This document shows, one piece after another, positions 35,236 through 48,559 of a DNA stretch of 64,000 bases. Position 1 is the first letter of the stretch. Every line of letters starts with the position of its first letter. The translations under genes were made by a program, and so were the position numbers. The stretch lies in NCBI RefSeq assembly GCF_958450345.1, contig NC_088782.1, positions 105,740,358-105,804,357 of the forward strand, written 5' to 3'. The notes beneath the pieces are model-generated. The model was given only the letters and a program-made list of their open reading frames with translations, was not told the DNA's origin and did not search any database. Source of the DNA: Calliphora vicina. Taxonomy: Eukaryota; Arthropoda; Insecta; Diptera; Calliphoridae.

Positions 35236-35548
35236 CTTGTCTTTTCTACTAGTCAAATTTATGGATTCAAATTCAACAACAAAAAGAAAATTTACTGAAT
35301 CTTGGCATTTTGTAATATATTTTTGTGCACTGCATTGCCGACTATTGCAGTACTAAACATAGGAGAACCCTGCAAGATGTAGCTAATTACTGCGATTTAT
35401 GTATTTTGTTAAAATATTATGGGATATTTGTTTTATATGTTGTGAATAAAATCAAAAATTGTGTATAGATTTTAATAATTTTTTATTTATTTTTTTTTTG
35501 CCAAAAAAATACAGAAAAAAGTGTTAAATTCGTGTAATATGACTTCAA

Positions 35549-35788
35549 ATGAAAATTGAAAATGTGAAAAGAGAATTATCAAAATGTACCGAATCTTTCC
35601 TGTATAAAGGAAATTTGTTTAAAAGCGCCGAGTACTACTTCGTATATAACTTTTTAAATGTAACATTTAATGTTCTCTTGTTCGTCGCACTAATATTTTG
35701 TTCAACACTTGTAGCAATTGTTTGGTCTAACCATCACAGGAAAATTCTATTCTTAGTAACGAAAATTCATTTAACAATTAGAATTTAA
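35549..35788 (+). CDS. Possible small single-pass membrane protein (79 aa)
   Basis: An ATG at 35549 opens 79 codons ending TAA. The N-terminal half is charged (KIENVKRELSKCTES), followed by an aromatic stretch (AEYYFVYNFLN), a hydrophobic segment (about residues 38-58, NVLLFVALIFCSTLVAIVW) and a basic end (SNHHRK). Its composition is less monotonous than nearby chance frames. I recognise no family and see no convincing splice sites or poly(A) signal. It could be a micropeptide gene, a lone exon or chance. Confidence 0.25.
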   Translation: MKIENVKRELSKCTESFLYKGNLFKSAEYYFVYNFLNVTFNVLLFVALIFCSTLVAIVWSNHHRKILFLVTKIHLTIRI

Positions 35789-35929
35789 AGATTTTAATAG
35801 TCTCTATATAGAACTTCTACTTATTAACACGATGTTATCAATATTGTTGTGGAGTATAACAGAAAAATCAATGTATAACAGTTTCAAAAGCATTACATGA
35901 TAATTTTCAAAAAAGATCACTATTAAGTG

Positions 35930-37200
35930 TTTCACTGGCAGCAATAAGCAGACTAGTCAGTTTTCTGTGAATTCTGAATTTTTTGTGGATCTAGCATTTA
36001 ACTAATGAAGATGGAAGTCTCATGATGTGGAAAATGAATACAAAAATACTACATTCTATATCAAATAAAACTAACTCAACTAGTACACAGCTAAACAACC
36101 AAAATAACGCTTTAGAACGTGCTATTATTTCCTCGGTCAATAACGCGACATTCGTGCGCCACAAAAAAACATTAGTTTCATATCAAATAAAATTTATTTA
36201 ACAATTATGAATTATTACGCAGATTAGCAACTAAAATATCACTTTAGAACGTTGATATGCTGGTAATTCCCCAGTCAATAACGCGACATTCGTGCGCCAT
36301 AAAGTAGAAATTTTTATTCTTGTATTTTTGGGTAAAAGTTAGAATTTATCATTTTGTTGTTTCCAATATATTAGCAATAAACATGGTCTCTAGAACGCGA
36401 CAATAAATATAAGTAATATTTGACAGCAACTGTAGAAATTTAAAAAATTAAAAAAGAATACACTTACGATATCGAATGCTACATACATTGAAATTCAAAA
36501 TAAAATATTTATAGTGGTTATAATTTAGGTACAAGAACGCGACATTAGAACATAGATGAAATCAAATGAAAATCTAAAAAAATATACTTACGATATCGAC
36601 CGCAAAATATTCGAATTCCTTATAATAGTAAGTTAAATAGATGATATTTACAATAGACCCTGACAATGAAGATCGTTGATGACGACCTTGGCAGGGTAGA
36701 AAATGCATTCCAATTTGCTAATTGTCTAAAATTTTAGTATTCAGTGATAGTTTTTGAATTATTACAAATAAATTATAATCAAATGAACTTATGCCTAATT
36801 AAAATTTACTTTCAAAGTGGTTTAAAATATTAATCGTGGTTTAGATACATGAACGCGATATTAGAACATAAACAAATCCAAATGAAAATTATATCGTTGA
36901 AGAAATCTCAACAATAGTTTGTTTTTTTTTGTATTCATATTTCAATAGCATTTGAGTAGTTTTCTTAAGTGCAAAATGTAGATTTTGATGTTTCAGATAT
37001 ATTAGCACTGAACATTGCATCTAGAAAGTGACAGTAATATAATTAATATAACTGATATCCAAAAATCTTAAACAAACACTTATGATAGCGAACGCTACAT
37101 TCTTTGAAAGTCAAAATAAAATATTTAGAGTGATTATAATTGAGGCACAAGAACGTGTACATTGAAACATTAATAGATTTGACTCGAATGCTGAATAAAA
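35930..37200 (+). repeat. Diverged repeat array with a CpG-rich AACGCGACATT core
   Basis: TAACGCGACATTCGTGCGCC occurs exactly at 36141-36160 and 36279-36298 (138 bp apart). Related cores are AGAACGCGACAATAA (about 36393), AGAACGCGACATTAGAACAT (about 36533), TGAACGCGATATTAGAACAT (about 36850), AGAAAGTGACAGTAA (about 37022) and AGAACGTGTACATTGAAACA (about 37150). Two larger blocks repeat with a ~620-bp period (words such as CAAAATAAAATATTTA and GTACAAGAACG). The core is conspicuous because CpG is otherwise rare here. Confidence 0.7.
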
Positions 37201-38020
37201 TATAACAATAGCACAAATTATTTTAAAATGCGTGTACCATTACCATTATTATAGGGCTATTGTTAACTATGTAGACTTTGTTATGCTTCCCACTGTACAT
37301 AACCTAGACTCTGCTTGTTCATCAAGCAAAAACTTAGGAATGACAAAAACTCTCTTTAAGTATTTATAAGATTTTGTTAGATTCATACAAGATCGACCGC
37401 TCAGTAACAATAATTCTGGATAGTACGGTTCAGTTTTGTACTCCGTTGAATATCGCTATGACTAATAAAGTTTTCTTTGGATATCGTGACATATTGCAAT
37501 CCAAAGTCTTTAAAATAACCTGGACATCATAAACAGTTTAGCATGTAGAAAAGTCCATGGATATTATGGCGTTGGAATGCTACTCTCTAGAATACAGAAT
37601 CATAAGGAAACAAAGCTCTTACTAATCATCTACTGCAGGTGGATTTTGTAGCCTTCTTAAAACTCCCTTCAATACATTTTAGTATGTTGTCTTCTTAATA
37701 TAAGCTCATAAATAGAATTGCACAATCTTTTGAAGATATAAAACAGTTCCCTATAAGATCCGCCCCATTTCCCAAGCTCCTACACATTTACGAAAATTAT
37801 ATTTAATACACGAATTAAATCGAAAGGAAAAAAGTATATTCAAAAACCCAACATCAATGATATGGCGTTGACCAACGTCAAACAGCATTCTCGTACCTTT
37901 AATCGAAAGAGTATCGCAACAATTTCGTTAGCCATACATAGAGATGAATTATTGATTCATTTGTGTTTCAATAGGCCTTAATTTAAAATGCTTTAAAATT
38001 AACCTAGTCCAGTAAATGAT
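37201..38020. other. No gene identified; mixed composition
   Basis: Somewhat richer in G+C than the surroundings and next to the LINE fragment, so it may be decayed LINE sequence. I could not place any motif. Confidence 0.35.
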
Positions 38021-38027
38021 TTATGGT

Positions 38028-38960
38028 TTAATGACAATGAGTGACAAATAATATTAAGTGATTGTTAACAAATTCAAAAGAAATAAGAGAGCTCTGTGGA
38101 ACTCCAGAGTTCACTACTGGCCACGAGGAAAACTTCAAATAAGACGAAAACACCAAGTCAAATACATTGGAAATATACAGTGCTACTATCTTAATCTCAG
38201 AGTATTGATCGAAAGAAAATCCTTTAGATCTCTCTGCGGAATTCATATTGACTATCATTGAAAAGTAAATTTTTTTTTAAAATAATTGGCAAAGTTCAAC
38301 AACTGCTTTCGGGAGTGCAGAACGAATTCCGACTAGACGGCAATTATCCTGGTTGGAGAGGTCGCTACTTTTGGGAATTCGTTGGAAGCTAACTAACTTT
38401 TAATAATGGGAAAAATGCCAGATGAATATGAAAGGCAGAAAAGATTAATAAATGTACGAGAGGGCGTTGTGGAGTACCATAGGCATCGATTGATTGCAGT
38501 CAGGCATATGGAATTTGATAAAAAAAACATTTCCGGCGAAAGATTAGCTCTCTCTTTAGCTTTATTCACAATACACTCACTCTCAGTAGCGCAGGAATTA
38601 TAGCACCGGTACTGTTCCTAAACCTCTTGACAAAGTATCAAAAATTCTTTCTTTTCTTTGGGCATCAAGTATTTTAGGAAGACGTCTTTCGCAAGTATTA
38701 AATACAGTACCCTCTTGTCTGTTTATAAAGCTGCTCAGTATAAATATATTTATGTTTGTGCCAATTCTGAAAGGCCATATGTTTGGCTTGTTTTGCGAAT
38801 TGTTCTATTAAACCGAGATTTGTTATTCGTCTTAGTATGCAAAGTTTCATCCCCAACAAAAACATATTCTCTACCTTCTCAAAAGCTGCGTCTATGTTAT
38901 CGTCGAGAAAGCACAGTTTCAAATTCAAATGTTGGAGCTCATTTCAACGTGCCTGTTCGT
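38028..38960 (-). pseudogene. Jockey-type LINE ORF2 fragment (reverse transcriptase)
   Basis: Read on the minus strand, the pieces follow the order of a non-LTR retrotransposon ORF2. A pre-RT linker (38698-38928) has AKQAKHMAFQNWHKHK and TEQLYKQTRGYC. A spacer piece follows (about 38500-38590) with NKAKERANLSPEMFF. The start of RT (about 38290-38390) reads RIPKSSDLSNQDNCRLV, resembling the P.PKsgD...NYRPI motif. The RT block-4 motif (about 38060-38140) reads SSWPVVNSGVPQSSLIS, resembling SSGVPQGSvLgP. The catalytic YADD box is not seen, and the distance between the RT pieces is too short, so part is deleted. Frameshifts separate the pieces. Confidence 0.7.
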
Positions 38961-40090
38961 AAAGAAACAGCAATCTGCCAAATGTTACGTTTCATGACAC
39001 ATTGATATGTGGCATATCTATCAACTTCATTCACTTATTAAACTTTATCAAATAACACATTTTCAAGCCACACCCTGCTAATTTCGAAACCTTAGCATAC
39101 ACACTATTAAGTATATGTATATTCATTGTTCAAGCAACAATATAAAAATGAAAAAAAAACCAAAATGCATCTAGTGAAAATGCTGGCCACATAAACGCAT
39201 AGAGGCATGTGGCGTACAAGCATTACGTATGTAAAACACAATACAACAAAAACAAGTGAACTACACCAACAATTATTGTCCTAGTAGTGGCAGTTGTTAC
39301 TTGCTAGCTTTTGTTGCTTTAGCTGCTGCCGTTGTCCAGTAGTTGTAACTTTAATGTAAATTTTATGGTTTTAATTGAGGCGCATTTAAAAGTATTAATT
39401 TCAATACACGATTCAGTTGTATCTTTTTCCATCTTTTCCTTACACATCAAACCCAAAGACCAAGGCTTTTCAGTGGCAAAAAACGAGGAGGGGTGGGGGT
39501 TTATTTGACAAAACAAGGCATTTTACAATTTATGGCTGCAAAAAGATTTAACACACGCGTCCGGCAACTTATGTGAAAGTCCTCTGTGGCAGTAAGCATC
39601 TTCCATTTTCGTGTTAAATTTAAATTTATTTTAATCTTTTTCGATTGTCTAGTGTACAATACAAGGTGATTGGTTTGCAAATGAAAAATCCTTGTATTTC
39701 ACTGTGAGTTGTTGCTGGTTGATAAAGTTAATTTTCCTGTTTTTTTTATACTTTTCCATGTTGGCCTTTTCATGTGCTGCATGTATCATGTATTGCCAAA
39801 CAGCAGTATGTATGGAAAACATGTTTTTTTTAATGTTGTTTTACTTTAATGAACTTCTTTTGATCATAATTATTTTTAAATTTCTTTTGCCACTTTTCTT
39901 ATTTATTTCCGGATTTTTTCTTAATTGCAAAGAATATGGCTTAAGTTTTTGTCATTAAAATGTTGAAATTTGAGATTGCGGTAAGAAATAAGGTCAGTTT
40001 AAATGAAAAGCAATAAGGAAAACTCAATTATTATATTTGTACAGATTTATTTGGATTGTATTAATAGGAAATATTCATACAGTTTTTAAT
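38961..40090. other. Non-coding DNA, no gene seen
   Basis: 39160-39330 is less AT-rich. The frames at 39319-39516 and 39692-39958 are low complexity or hydrophobic without a domain and are not called. Confidence 0.4.
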
Positions 40091-42640
40091 TTAGTGAAAT
40101 GTAACATTTGTGACCATTTATTTATGATGTAAAGGAAATATTTTTACCAAGATCATATATCGTTAGATAGAAAATTACCTCAGCTTTTTAACAGTGTATT
40201 AATACTTAACTTTTATTCAGTGTTAATAATATTGTTACTAAATTTTAAGTATTCTCAAATATTTTTTTTGGAAAAAAAATTTTCGTTTCTAAATTTTTAA
40301 ATAAAATTTCGGGTTTAAGAAAACTTTTTTCCCTTACAATTAAAGCCTTAAATCTTACCTTTAATTTACCGGTCTTATTTCTTTTCTATCATTTTTATTT
40401 CCCAAGTTATTTTAATTTTTCTCTATTAACATTTTAATTAATATTAATCATACGCTATGTTAAACTTTTTATTAAAATTACTCATATTTCTTCTTCTAAG
40501 CAGAATATTTTAAAAATTTGTATGCTATTATCGTAACTTATTACTTGTTTTGTTTATATATATAAATTTTGTTTAAAAATCTATGAATTGAAAGTGATAT
40601 TAAGACTTTTGCAACATTCTAATTTTGTAAACCAAATGTATGGAACTTGACATTGAGGCAATAAAGTAGGTAATTCTGTATATAAGAAAAGAATAAGAAA
40701 GCCTATATTTTTTGGTTACTACCTACAGCTTTACTTGGACTTCATTGATACCAAATTATCACAAAGTTTTAAATTTAGCGAAATGTATCATTGGTGTATA
40801 TTTATTTATGAACATCAAGGATATAAATATAAAAATATTGCATATCAGTATATAGAAAATTATGTTAAATTTTTAACAGTGTAGAAATTATTTAATTTTG
40901 TTAGGTGTCAATAATATTAATACGAAAGTTTTAAAATTTTCAAATAAATTTTTTGAAAAATAATTTTTATTTGAAAATATTTTAATAAAATTTACGGCAT
41001 AAGAAAACTTTATTTAATTATAATTAAAGCCTTAAATTTTGGCTTTAATTTCCAGGTTTAATTATTTTTTTATTAGTATTATTTCCCAAGTTATTTTAAT
41101 TTTTCTCTGTTAATATTTTAATTAATATTAATCATACGCTATGTTAAAATTTTTATTAAAATTACTCATATTTCTTTTTCTAAGCTGAATATTTTAAGAT
41201 TTGCATTAAATTTTCGTAACTTATTGCTTTATTTTTGGTTTAAATATCAAAGTTGTTTATAAAATCTAAGAACTGAAAGAGATATTCAGACTTTTGCCAA
41301 CTTTCTAATTTTGTAGACCAAATTATTTGAAATTACGGAAAGAATGTAGATAATTCTGTATATAAAAATTAATAAGAAAGACTAAATTATTTAGCTACTG
41401 CATCTCTACTTGGACTTCACTTCATTTTCACACAATTTTAAAATTAGCGAAATGTATTATTTGTGTACATGTATTTATGATTATTAGGCCATAAATATAC
41501 AAATATTGTATATCAGTGAATAGAAAATTCTGTCAGCTTTTTAACAGTGCAAAACTAAATTAATTTTGTTAAGTTTCAATAATATTAAAACCAAATTTTT
41601 AAAATTTTCAAATAAATTTTTTGAGAAAAAAAAATTTCATTTCAAAATTTTTAAATAAAATTTCATGTTTAAGAAAACTTTTTTACGAAGTAATTAAAGC
41701 CTAAAATGTTACCTTTAATTTTCCAGATTTCTTTCTTTTCTACCATTTTTATTTCCCAAGTTATTTTAATAATTCTCGGATAACCCTTGAATTAATATTA
41801 ATCATACGCCATGTTAAACTTCTTATTAAAATTACTCATGCTAAGCAGAACATTTTAAAATTTGTAGTCTATTTTCGTAACTTATTGCCTTTTCTGTTTA
41901 TATATATCAAACTTGTTTATAAGAAATTAAAAAGATATTAAGACTTTTTCCAAAATTCTAATTTTATAGACCAAATGTATGAAATTTAAGATTGCGGAAA
42001 GAATGTAGTTAGGTCTATATATATAAAAACGAATAATAAAGAAAATAATTTTTTTACTACAGCTTTACTTGGACTTAATTGATAGCAAATTTTCCCACAA
42101 TTATAAATTTAGCGAAATATATCATTTGTGTACTTTTATTTATGAAAATCAGACTATAAATATACAAATATTGTATATCAGTGAATAGAAAATTGTGCCA
42201 GCCTTTTAACAGTGCAGAAATAAATCAATTTTGTTAAGTGTCAATAATATTAATACCAAATTTTTAAAATTTTCAAATAAATTTTTTGAGAGAAAAATTT
42301 TCATTTAAATTTTTTGAGAGAAAAATGTTCATTTAAAAAGTTTTTGAGAGAAAAATTTTCATTTAAAAATTTTTAAATAAAATTTCGGGTTTAAGAAAAC
42401 TTTTTTAAGATGTAATTAAAGCCTAAAATATTACCTTTAATTTTCCAGATTTCCTTCTTTTCTATCTATTTTATTTCTCAAGTTATTTAAATATTCCTCG
42501 GTTAACCCTTGAATTAATATTAATCATACGATACGTTTAAGTTTTTATTAAGCATGCAATTTCAAAATTTTAAATATATTTTCATAATTTACTGTGTCAC
42601 CTTTTTAACAGTGTATAAATAATTAAATTTAGTGTACTGT
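40090..42640 (-). repeat. Clear ~680-bp tandem units within the left arm
   Basis: Beyond the core word, whole units repeat. GCGAAATGTA-like words occur near 40096, 40779, 41449 and 42113. TTTTTAACAGTG-like words occur near 40186, 40876, 41539, 42204 and 42602. CAAGTTATTTTAAT-type words precede each core. Divergence is substantial but order is preserved, as in an ageing tandem array. A local triplication of 'ttgagagaaaaa' lies at about 42280-42360. Confidence 0.75.
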
Positions 42641-42899
42641 AAACAATAGTAGAACCGGTTTTTAAGATTCTCAAATACATATATTTTTTGTAAAAAAAAA
42701 TTATTCATTTGAAATTTTTTAATAAAATTTTCTTTATAAGACTACTTTTTTTAATACAATTGAAGCCTAAAGTCTAACATTTAATTTCGCGTTTTTATTT
42801 ATTTTTCATCCCTTTCATTTCTCAAGTTATTTTAATATTTCTCGGTTAACCCCTGAATTAATATCAATCATACGCTATGTTAAACTATTTATTAAAATT

Positions 42900-44020
42900 A
42901 CTCATATTTGCTTTCCCAAGCCTCCAATTTTAAAACTTGTATTCTATTTTTATAATCTACTGGTTATATTGTTAATATCTAAAATCTTATTAATGCTTTT
43001 GTCAACTTTGTACGAATAATATCAGCAGAATTTGTATATGATTTCCAATTTAGGAACTACTGATTAATGATTAATCGCTAGCTTAATTCATAATTTTATT
43101 GACTCATCTTATATAATCTAATGACCTAATTCCGTATTTAAAATAAGAAAAAATCGGAATAAAACGGTTGAATAATTTATTTTAATGCTTGTATTTGTAG
43201 TTTTTTAATTGAAATTTGTGTGTTTCTTTGATTAATTAGTTTTACTTTGTGTTAATTCTGTCAAAATCTATGACATGCGATGTCATTTAAGAGCCATACT
43301 ATATAGTATTCGTTTTTGTACAATGTGTATTTGTTTATAATTTTCAGCCATATGTCAAATTTTATTTAAATATTTGCGTAATGCCATTGTCGCAGCTTGA
43401 ATTCACCCCATCTAAATGCAATTTTTTTTGTTTTTTTTTTTTTGTTTGTAGTAAAGTGACGACAGAAAGCTACAGAGAAACGAAAATAAATAGATTTATT
43501 ATATTAGACAAATAAAAAAAATTGTGTTTCACAATAAAACCTTGAAAATAAAACAGCTGTCAATCATAAGGCATGCAATGCGTTTTTTAAAAACCATATA
43601 TATCAGTGGGATTTGCGTTTTTATTTTGGCCAAAAATGACCCTGAAACCAAATGAGTTTATTGTCAAAAAATATATATGTATGAATGTAGGTTTAAATGA
43701 ATTTGGTCATGTAAATAATTGTTGGAGAATTGTTTGTTTTAAAATTTCTGCTATTTGTTTTCGGTAGAATGTAATTAATCATATAAAAAAATAACAAATA
43801 AGGGGGAATAAATGTTTAAAATGGGTTTAGTTTTGGAAAATGTAAAATATTGAAAAATATTAATGTTTTAAAAGCATTGTTCTAAGAACTTTTGTAAAAT
43901 TTCCCAAAATAAAATTTTTAAATTTTTTATCTTAAGCAAATTTTTACTAAAATATACGATAACTTACATTGTGTTTTCCTTTTAATTAAAGCCTAAATTC
44001 TAGGTTTTAATATATTTCTT
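42900..44020. other. Gap in the core array, no gene seen
   Basis: No core word between 42875 and 44081. AT-rich; ATGACATGCGATGTCAT near 43271 is an inverted repeat around GCGA. The sequence may be an insertion or a decayed unit. Confidence 0.4.
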
Positions 44021-46779
44021 TTTTTTGGCTCTATTCTATTTAGTTCCCAAGTTACTTCATTTATAATGCACTAACCCCTGAATTAATATTAATCATACGC
44101 CACCTTAACAGTTTCATTCAAATTACTGTAAAATACTGTAAAAACATATCAATAATATTATAATGAGTTTAAACAGAATGTTAAGGTAAAGCTTAATAAT
44201 CATTAAGAAATGTTTGGTAACTAAGGCCTTTTCATCTATATTTTTGGAAATAAATATTTTATTTTTCACATTTAAATTTCATAAAAAAAATTGATTTTAT
44301 AATGAAAATGAATTTTAGTTAAATAAAAGCCTTTAGTGCTTCTTTTAATTTCCTAATATTTTTGATCATTAAATCATTTTGTTTTAAAATTAATTCATGG
44401 TTAATTAATTAAGTCTTGAATTAATATTAATCATAATCATTCCTGAGCACTTATTTATGACTTAAAGGATATATATATACACCAAGACTATATATTAATA
44501 GATATGGAATTGCCTCAGCTTTTTAACAGTTTATTAAACTTAAATTTTATTAAGTGTTCATAATATTCGTACTAAATTTTTAGAATTCTCAAATTATTTT
44601 TTTTATAATTTATAATTTCATTTTAATTTATTTTAATAAAATTTAAGGTATACGAAAACTTTATTTAATCACAATTAAAGCCTTAAATAATACCTTTAAT
44701 TTCCCAGTTTTGTATCTTTTCTAACGTTTTTATTCACCAAGTTATTTTAATATTTCTCGGTTAACCCTTTAATTAATATTAATCATACGCTATGTGAAAC
44801 TTTTTTTTATTAAAATTAGTCTTATTCTTTTTCTAAGCAGAATGTTTTAAAATTTATATTCTATTTTCATAACTTATTGCTTTTTTCGTACAAAATGTTT
44901 CAAATAATTTTTTTTTAATTTTTCATTTGAATTTTTTTTTATAAAATTTATGTTATAACAAAAATTTATTTAGACTTAATTAAAGCCTTAATTGTTACCT
45001 TTAATTTCCAGGTTTTATTTATTTGCTATCCTTTTTATTTCTAAAGTTATTAATATTTATTAATTAACCGTTGAATTAATATTAATCATACGCTCCTTTA
45101 AGAATTTTATTCAAATGATCATAAATTATTTTAAAAACATACGAACAATAAAAAAACTTGATTTCTAGCTGCATGCTTAAGTAAAACATAATGAAAATAA
45201 TAAATAAATAAATAACTTACAGAATTAGCTATAAAAAATTGGGGAATATTTTTTTAATTTTGTAAATCATTTTTTGGCAAATTTGGTTTTTTAGTGAAAA
45301 TTTGTTTTAAAAAAATTAATTTCTTAAATGTTTTCTTTCATTTCATGTTCTTTTATCTGCTCTACCTCATTTAGTTTTTAAGTTATTTAGATAGTCCTCT
45401 TTTAACTCTTGAATTAATATCAATCATACGCCCCATATAATATTTTCATTACAATTACTATAAATATTGAAAAATTACATATTTGAGAATTTTTTTATTT
45501 AAAAATAGAATGAAAGAATTAGTTTCGAAATAAATTGTTTTGTTAATAAAACTTTATTTGGACTTTATTGACATTTGTGTCTATTTATTTATGATATTTA
45601 GAATACAAAAACATCACTATTATGTAACATTGCACAACTACTAGGTACATCAGTATATAGGAAATTGTGTCTGCTTGTTAGCAGTGTATAAATAATTACA
45701 TTTTTTTAGTACCCGATTTTTAAAATTCTCAAATATATTTTTTTGTAAAAAAAAAATTATTCATTTGAAAATTTTTTAATAAAATTTACTGTATAAGAAT
45801 ACTCTTTTCTAACACAATTAAAGCTTAAAGTCTTACATTTAATTTCATGATTTTAGTTCTTTGCTATCCCTTTAAATTCTCAAGTTATTTGAATATTTCT
45901 CGATTAACCCCTGAATTAATATCAATCATACGCTCCATATAATATTTTCTTTGAAATTATTGTAAATAATGAAAAATTACATATTTGAGAATTTTTTTTA
46001 ATTAAAAATAATCTTGGAATACTCATTATAGTAGTAAAATATATTTTATAACTTAAAATGTTTAAAAAAAAAATTTCAAATTGACAAAATTTTTGAAAGG
46101 ATTTTTAAATTTCAATAACAAATTTCTGAATTGAATTTAATTCTATATAAATTTGTGAATTCATTAAAATTAAAGTCTAAGTCTCTGGCTTTCATTTTGC
46201 TTTTCCAAACCTCTATAATCGTTCAAAACTCAGATATAATATTAATCATACGTTACGTTTCATAAAAGATATATTTCAATGAAATTTTGACTATTATAAC
46301 AATATTGAGTTAGAATTAAAAAATAGTCTTTCTCTCATTTCGGTCCTCACCATTCCAATTAATGTTCAATAAATTTTCTAATTCCTCTTATTAACTCTGA
46401 AATAATATTAATAATAAAACCTGCAGCAAATACAAGAAAAGAGTAACAATGTTGAATTAAGCTATAATTATATGGAACTTTTAGCAAAAATTAAATATGA
46501 GTTATAAAAAATAAAGCCATTTAAAAAAATTTTAAAAATTTAAAAAAAAAATAATTTTTTCTGTTATTTCCTAGGCTAAGTTTCATAAATAAATTGTTTA
46601 TATACAAATTTGTTTACATTACAATTAAAGCCCTAAATGTTTGCTTTCATTTCTCAATTTACTCTCCTCTCTACCTCTTTTACTTTCTCTTTTATTTAAA
46701 TAATTCTCTTTTAACTCCTGAATTAATATCAATCATACGCTCCGTTTAAATTTTCATTAAAATTGCCTTACAATACCTT

Positions 46780-47420
46780 AGTTAAAATTTTCATCATTTG
46801 TCAGACATTTTCTCAAAATATTTGTTTAGTTTTCATCATTTATTCTTTATTTATTTTGTATAAGTATATCGACTTTTTTTCATATAAATAAATCATCATA
46901 TACAATATACATATAGTATATCTTGTTGCCAAAGGTAAATAAGAGATTTTTATTCTGTATTTTACAGTAAATCATCATTATACAACTGTCATACACATAA
47001 GACAAATTTATAACTCAGTTGAGTTGCAAAAAAAAAAAGAAAAACTAACTATAAGGGAGAAAAAAGTTTTGCTTGTACATATATTTTCATTTTAATGAAA
47101 AAAAAATCATCATTTATTGTTGAATTGAAACTGAGAAAACTGATGCACCTACATTGAGGACATGAAAATCGGAGGCCTCAGGACAAATGTCAGGAATAAT
47201 TTACTATTTTTTTCTATTAAGGAGGTTTGCAATATCAAAATTTCTGGCCACATTTTTTTTTATTTTGTTTTTGACGAGCTATGGACTTTAAATATTGAAA
47301 TAAATTTATGATTTCTTTGATTTAAATAAGAGAAAAAAGGACTTGAAATTCCTAATTTTTAAGAAAACTAAAAATTTATTAAGATTTAAGCTAAATTTAT
47401 TAAACTTTTATTTTGAGTCC
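46780..47420. other. Non-coding between core copies, no gene seen
   Basis: A spacer richer in low-complexity sequence (A-runs near 47027 and 47097) that precedes the single reverse-oriented copy at 47427. Confidence 0.35.
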
Positions 47421-48559
47421 TAAGGGGCGTATGATTGATATTAATTCTAATGATATTTAGCCAAAACTTTAATAACTTTAAAACCAGTAAAGATTTTTAG
47501 AAAATGTTTAAAGATTCTAAATGAAGATATATTACAGATTAACAAACTAAATACATTGATTAAATATCGCATAAAAAACCCCAACAAATTATAGTAATTA
47601 CAGAGAAATTTTAAATTTATAAACCGTGTTTCTAATCACTGGTGTAACTAAATATTGAATCATTCATTGTAATAACAATAGCATCATGTGTGTTTATTTT
47701 TTAAACCCCCCTCCACCATTTCTCTGCACATATTTATTTTTACTTGTTTTCATAACAAAAGGGAGAGATATTTGTTTGATATATTTATTATTTGCAACTC
47801 CTTTGCATTTTTTCTATTTTTATTTTTATTTGAAATTTTCTGCTATACAAATATATATTACAAATATTTACCTTAAGGTTGTAAAATAACAATAACTTGT
47901 TATTAAACCAAAATAAAATATGAGGAAGTTTAAACCAGTAAAAAAAATATTTTGGGGAAAGTTGATGTTGGTTTAAAAAATATAAAAATAATTTATTAGT
48001 TTTGTTTAAAATAATACATATTCAAAACTATTTAAGATTTATAGCATAAAGTTTGAGGGTTAAAAAAAACGTTTAAAGTGTTATATAATGTGAAGTAGTT
48101 ACAAAGCTATAGAAAATTTTGTAATTTAAAACAATAATTAATATCAATTATACGCCAGAGTGTCTGGAAATAATGGAAATTAGTTAAAAGGCTTCAAAGT
48201 ATAAAATATTAAAGTGATTTTATAGAAATTTTTAAGGAATATAAAGTTAAAGAAGGAATTTTGAATTAGGATTTCAAATATTGCTTAGTATTAGTATAGA
48301 ATATTCTGAAAAAGGCATGAAAAGTTCTCCAATAGTTGCTGGGATATTGTTTTTAAATTTCTTAATGCAGAAACTCAACTTGTATACATATAAGAACTTT
48401 GTGAATCTATAAAATAGATAATCATTCAATCTATTATATAGGAAGCTATGATTTCAGTAGCTGTGGTAGAATTCTGTCAATAGTTCTTATAAATCTGATC
48501 TTATTTATAGGTTAGAAAGGGATCACATACAAATTCTGTGTGTTTTCATATGATATATG

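Noticed and set aside
39692..39958. 88-codon hydrophobic frame
   Set aside because: Almost wholly F/L/I/C from T-rich DNA, no domain, no splice context.
43271..43290. ATGACATGCGATGTCAT inverted repeat as an array core
   Set aside because: It does not match the 20-bp core and lacks the flanking boxes.
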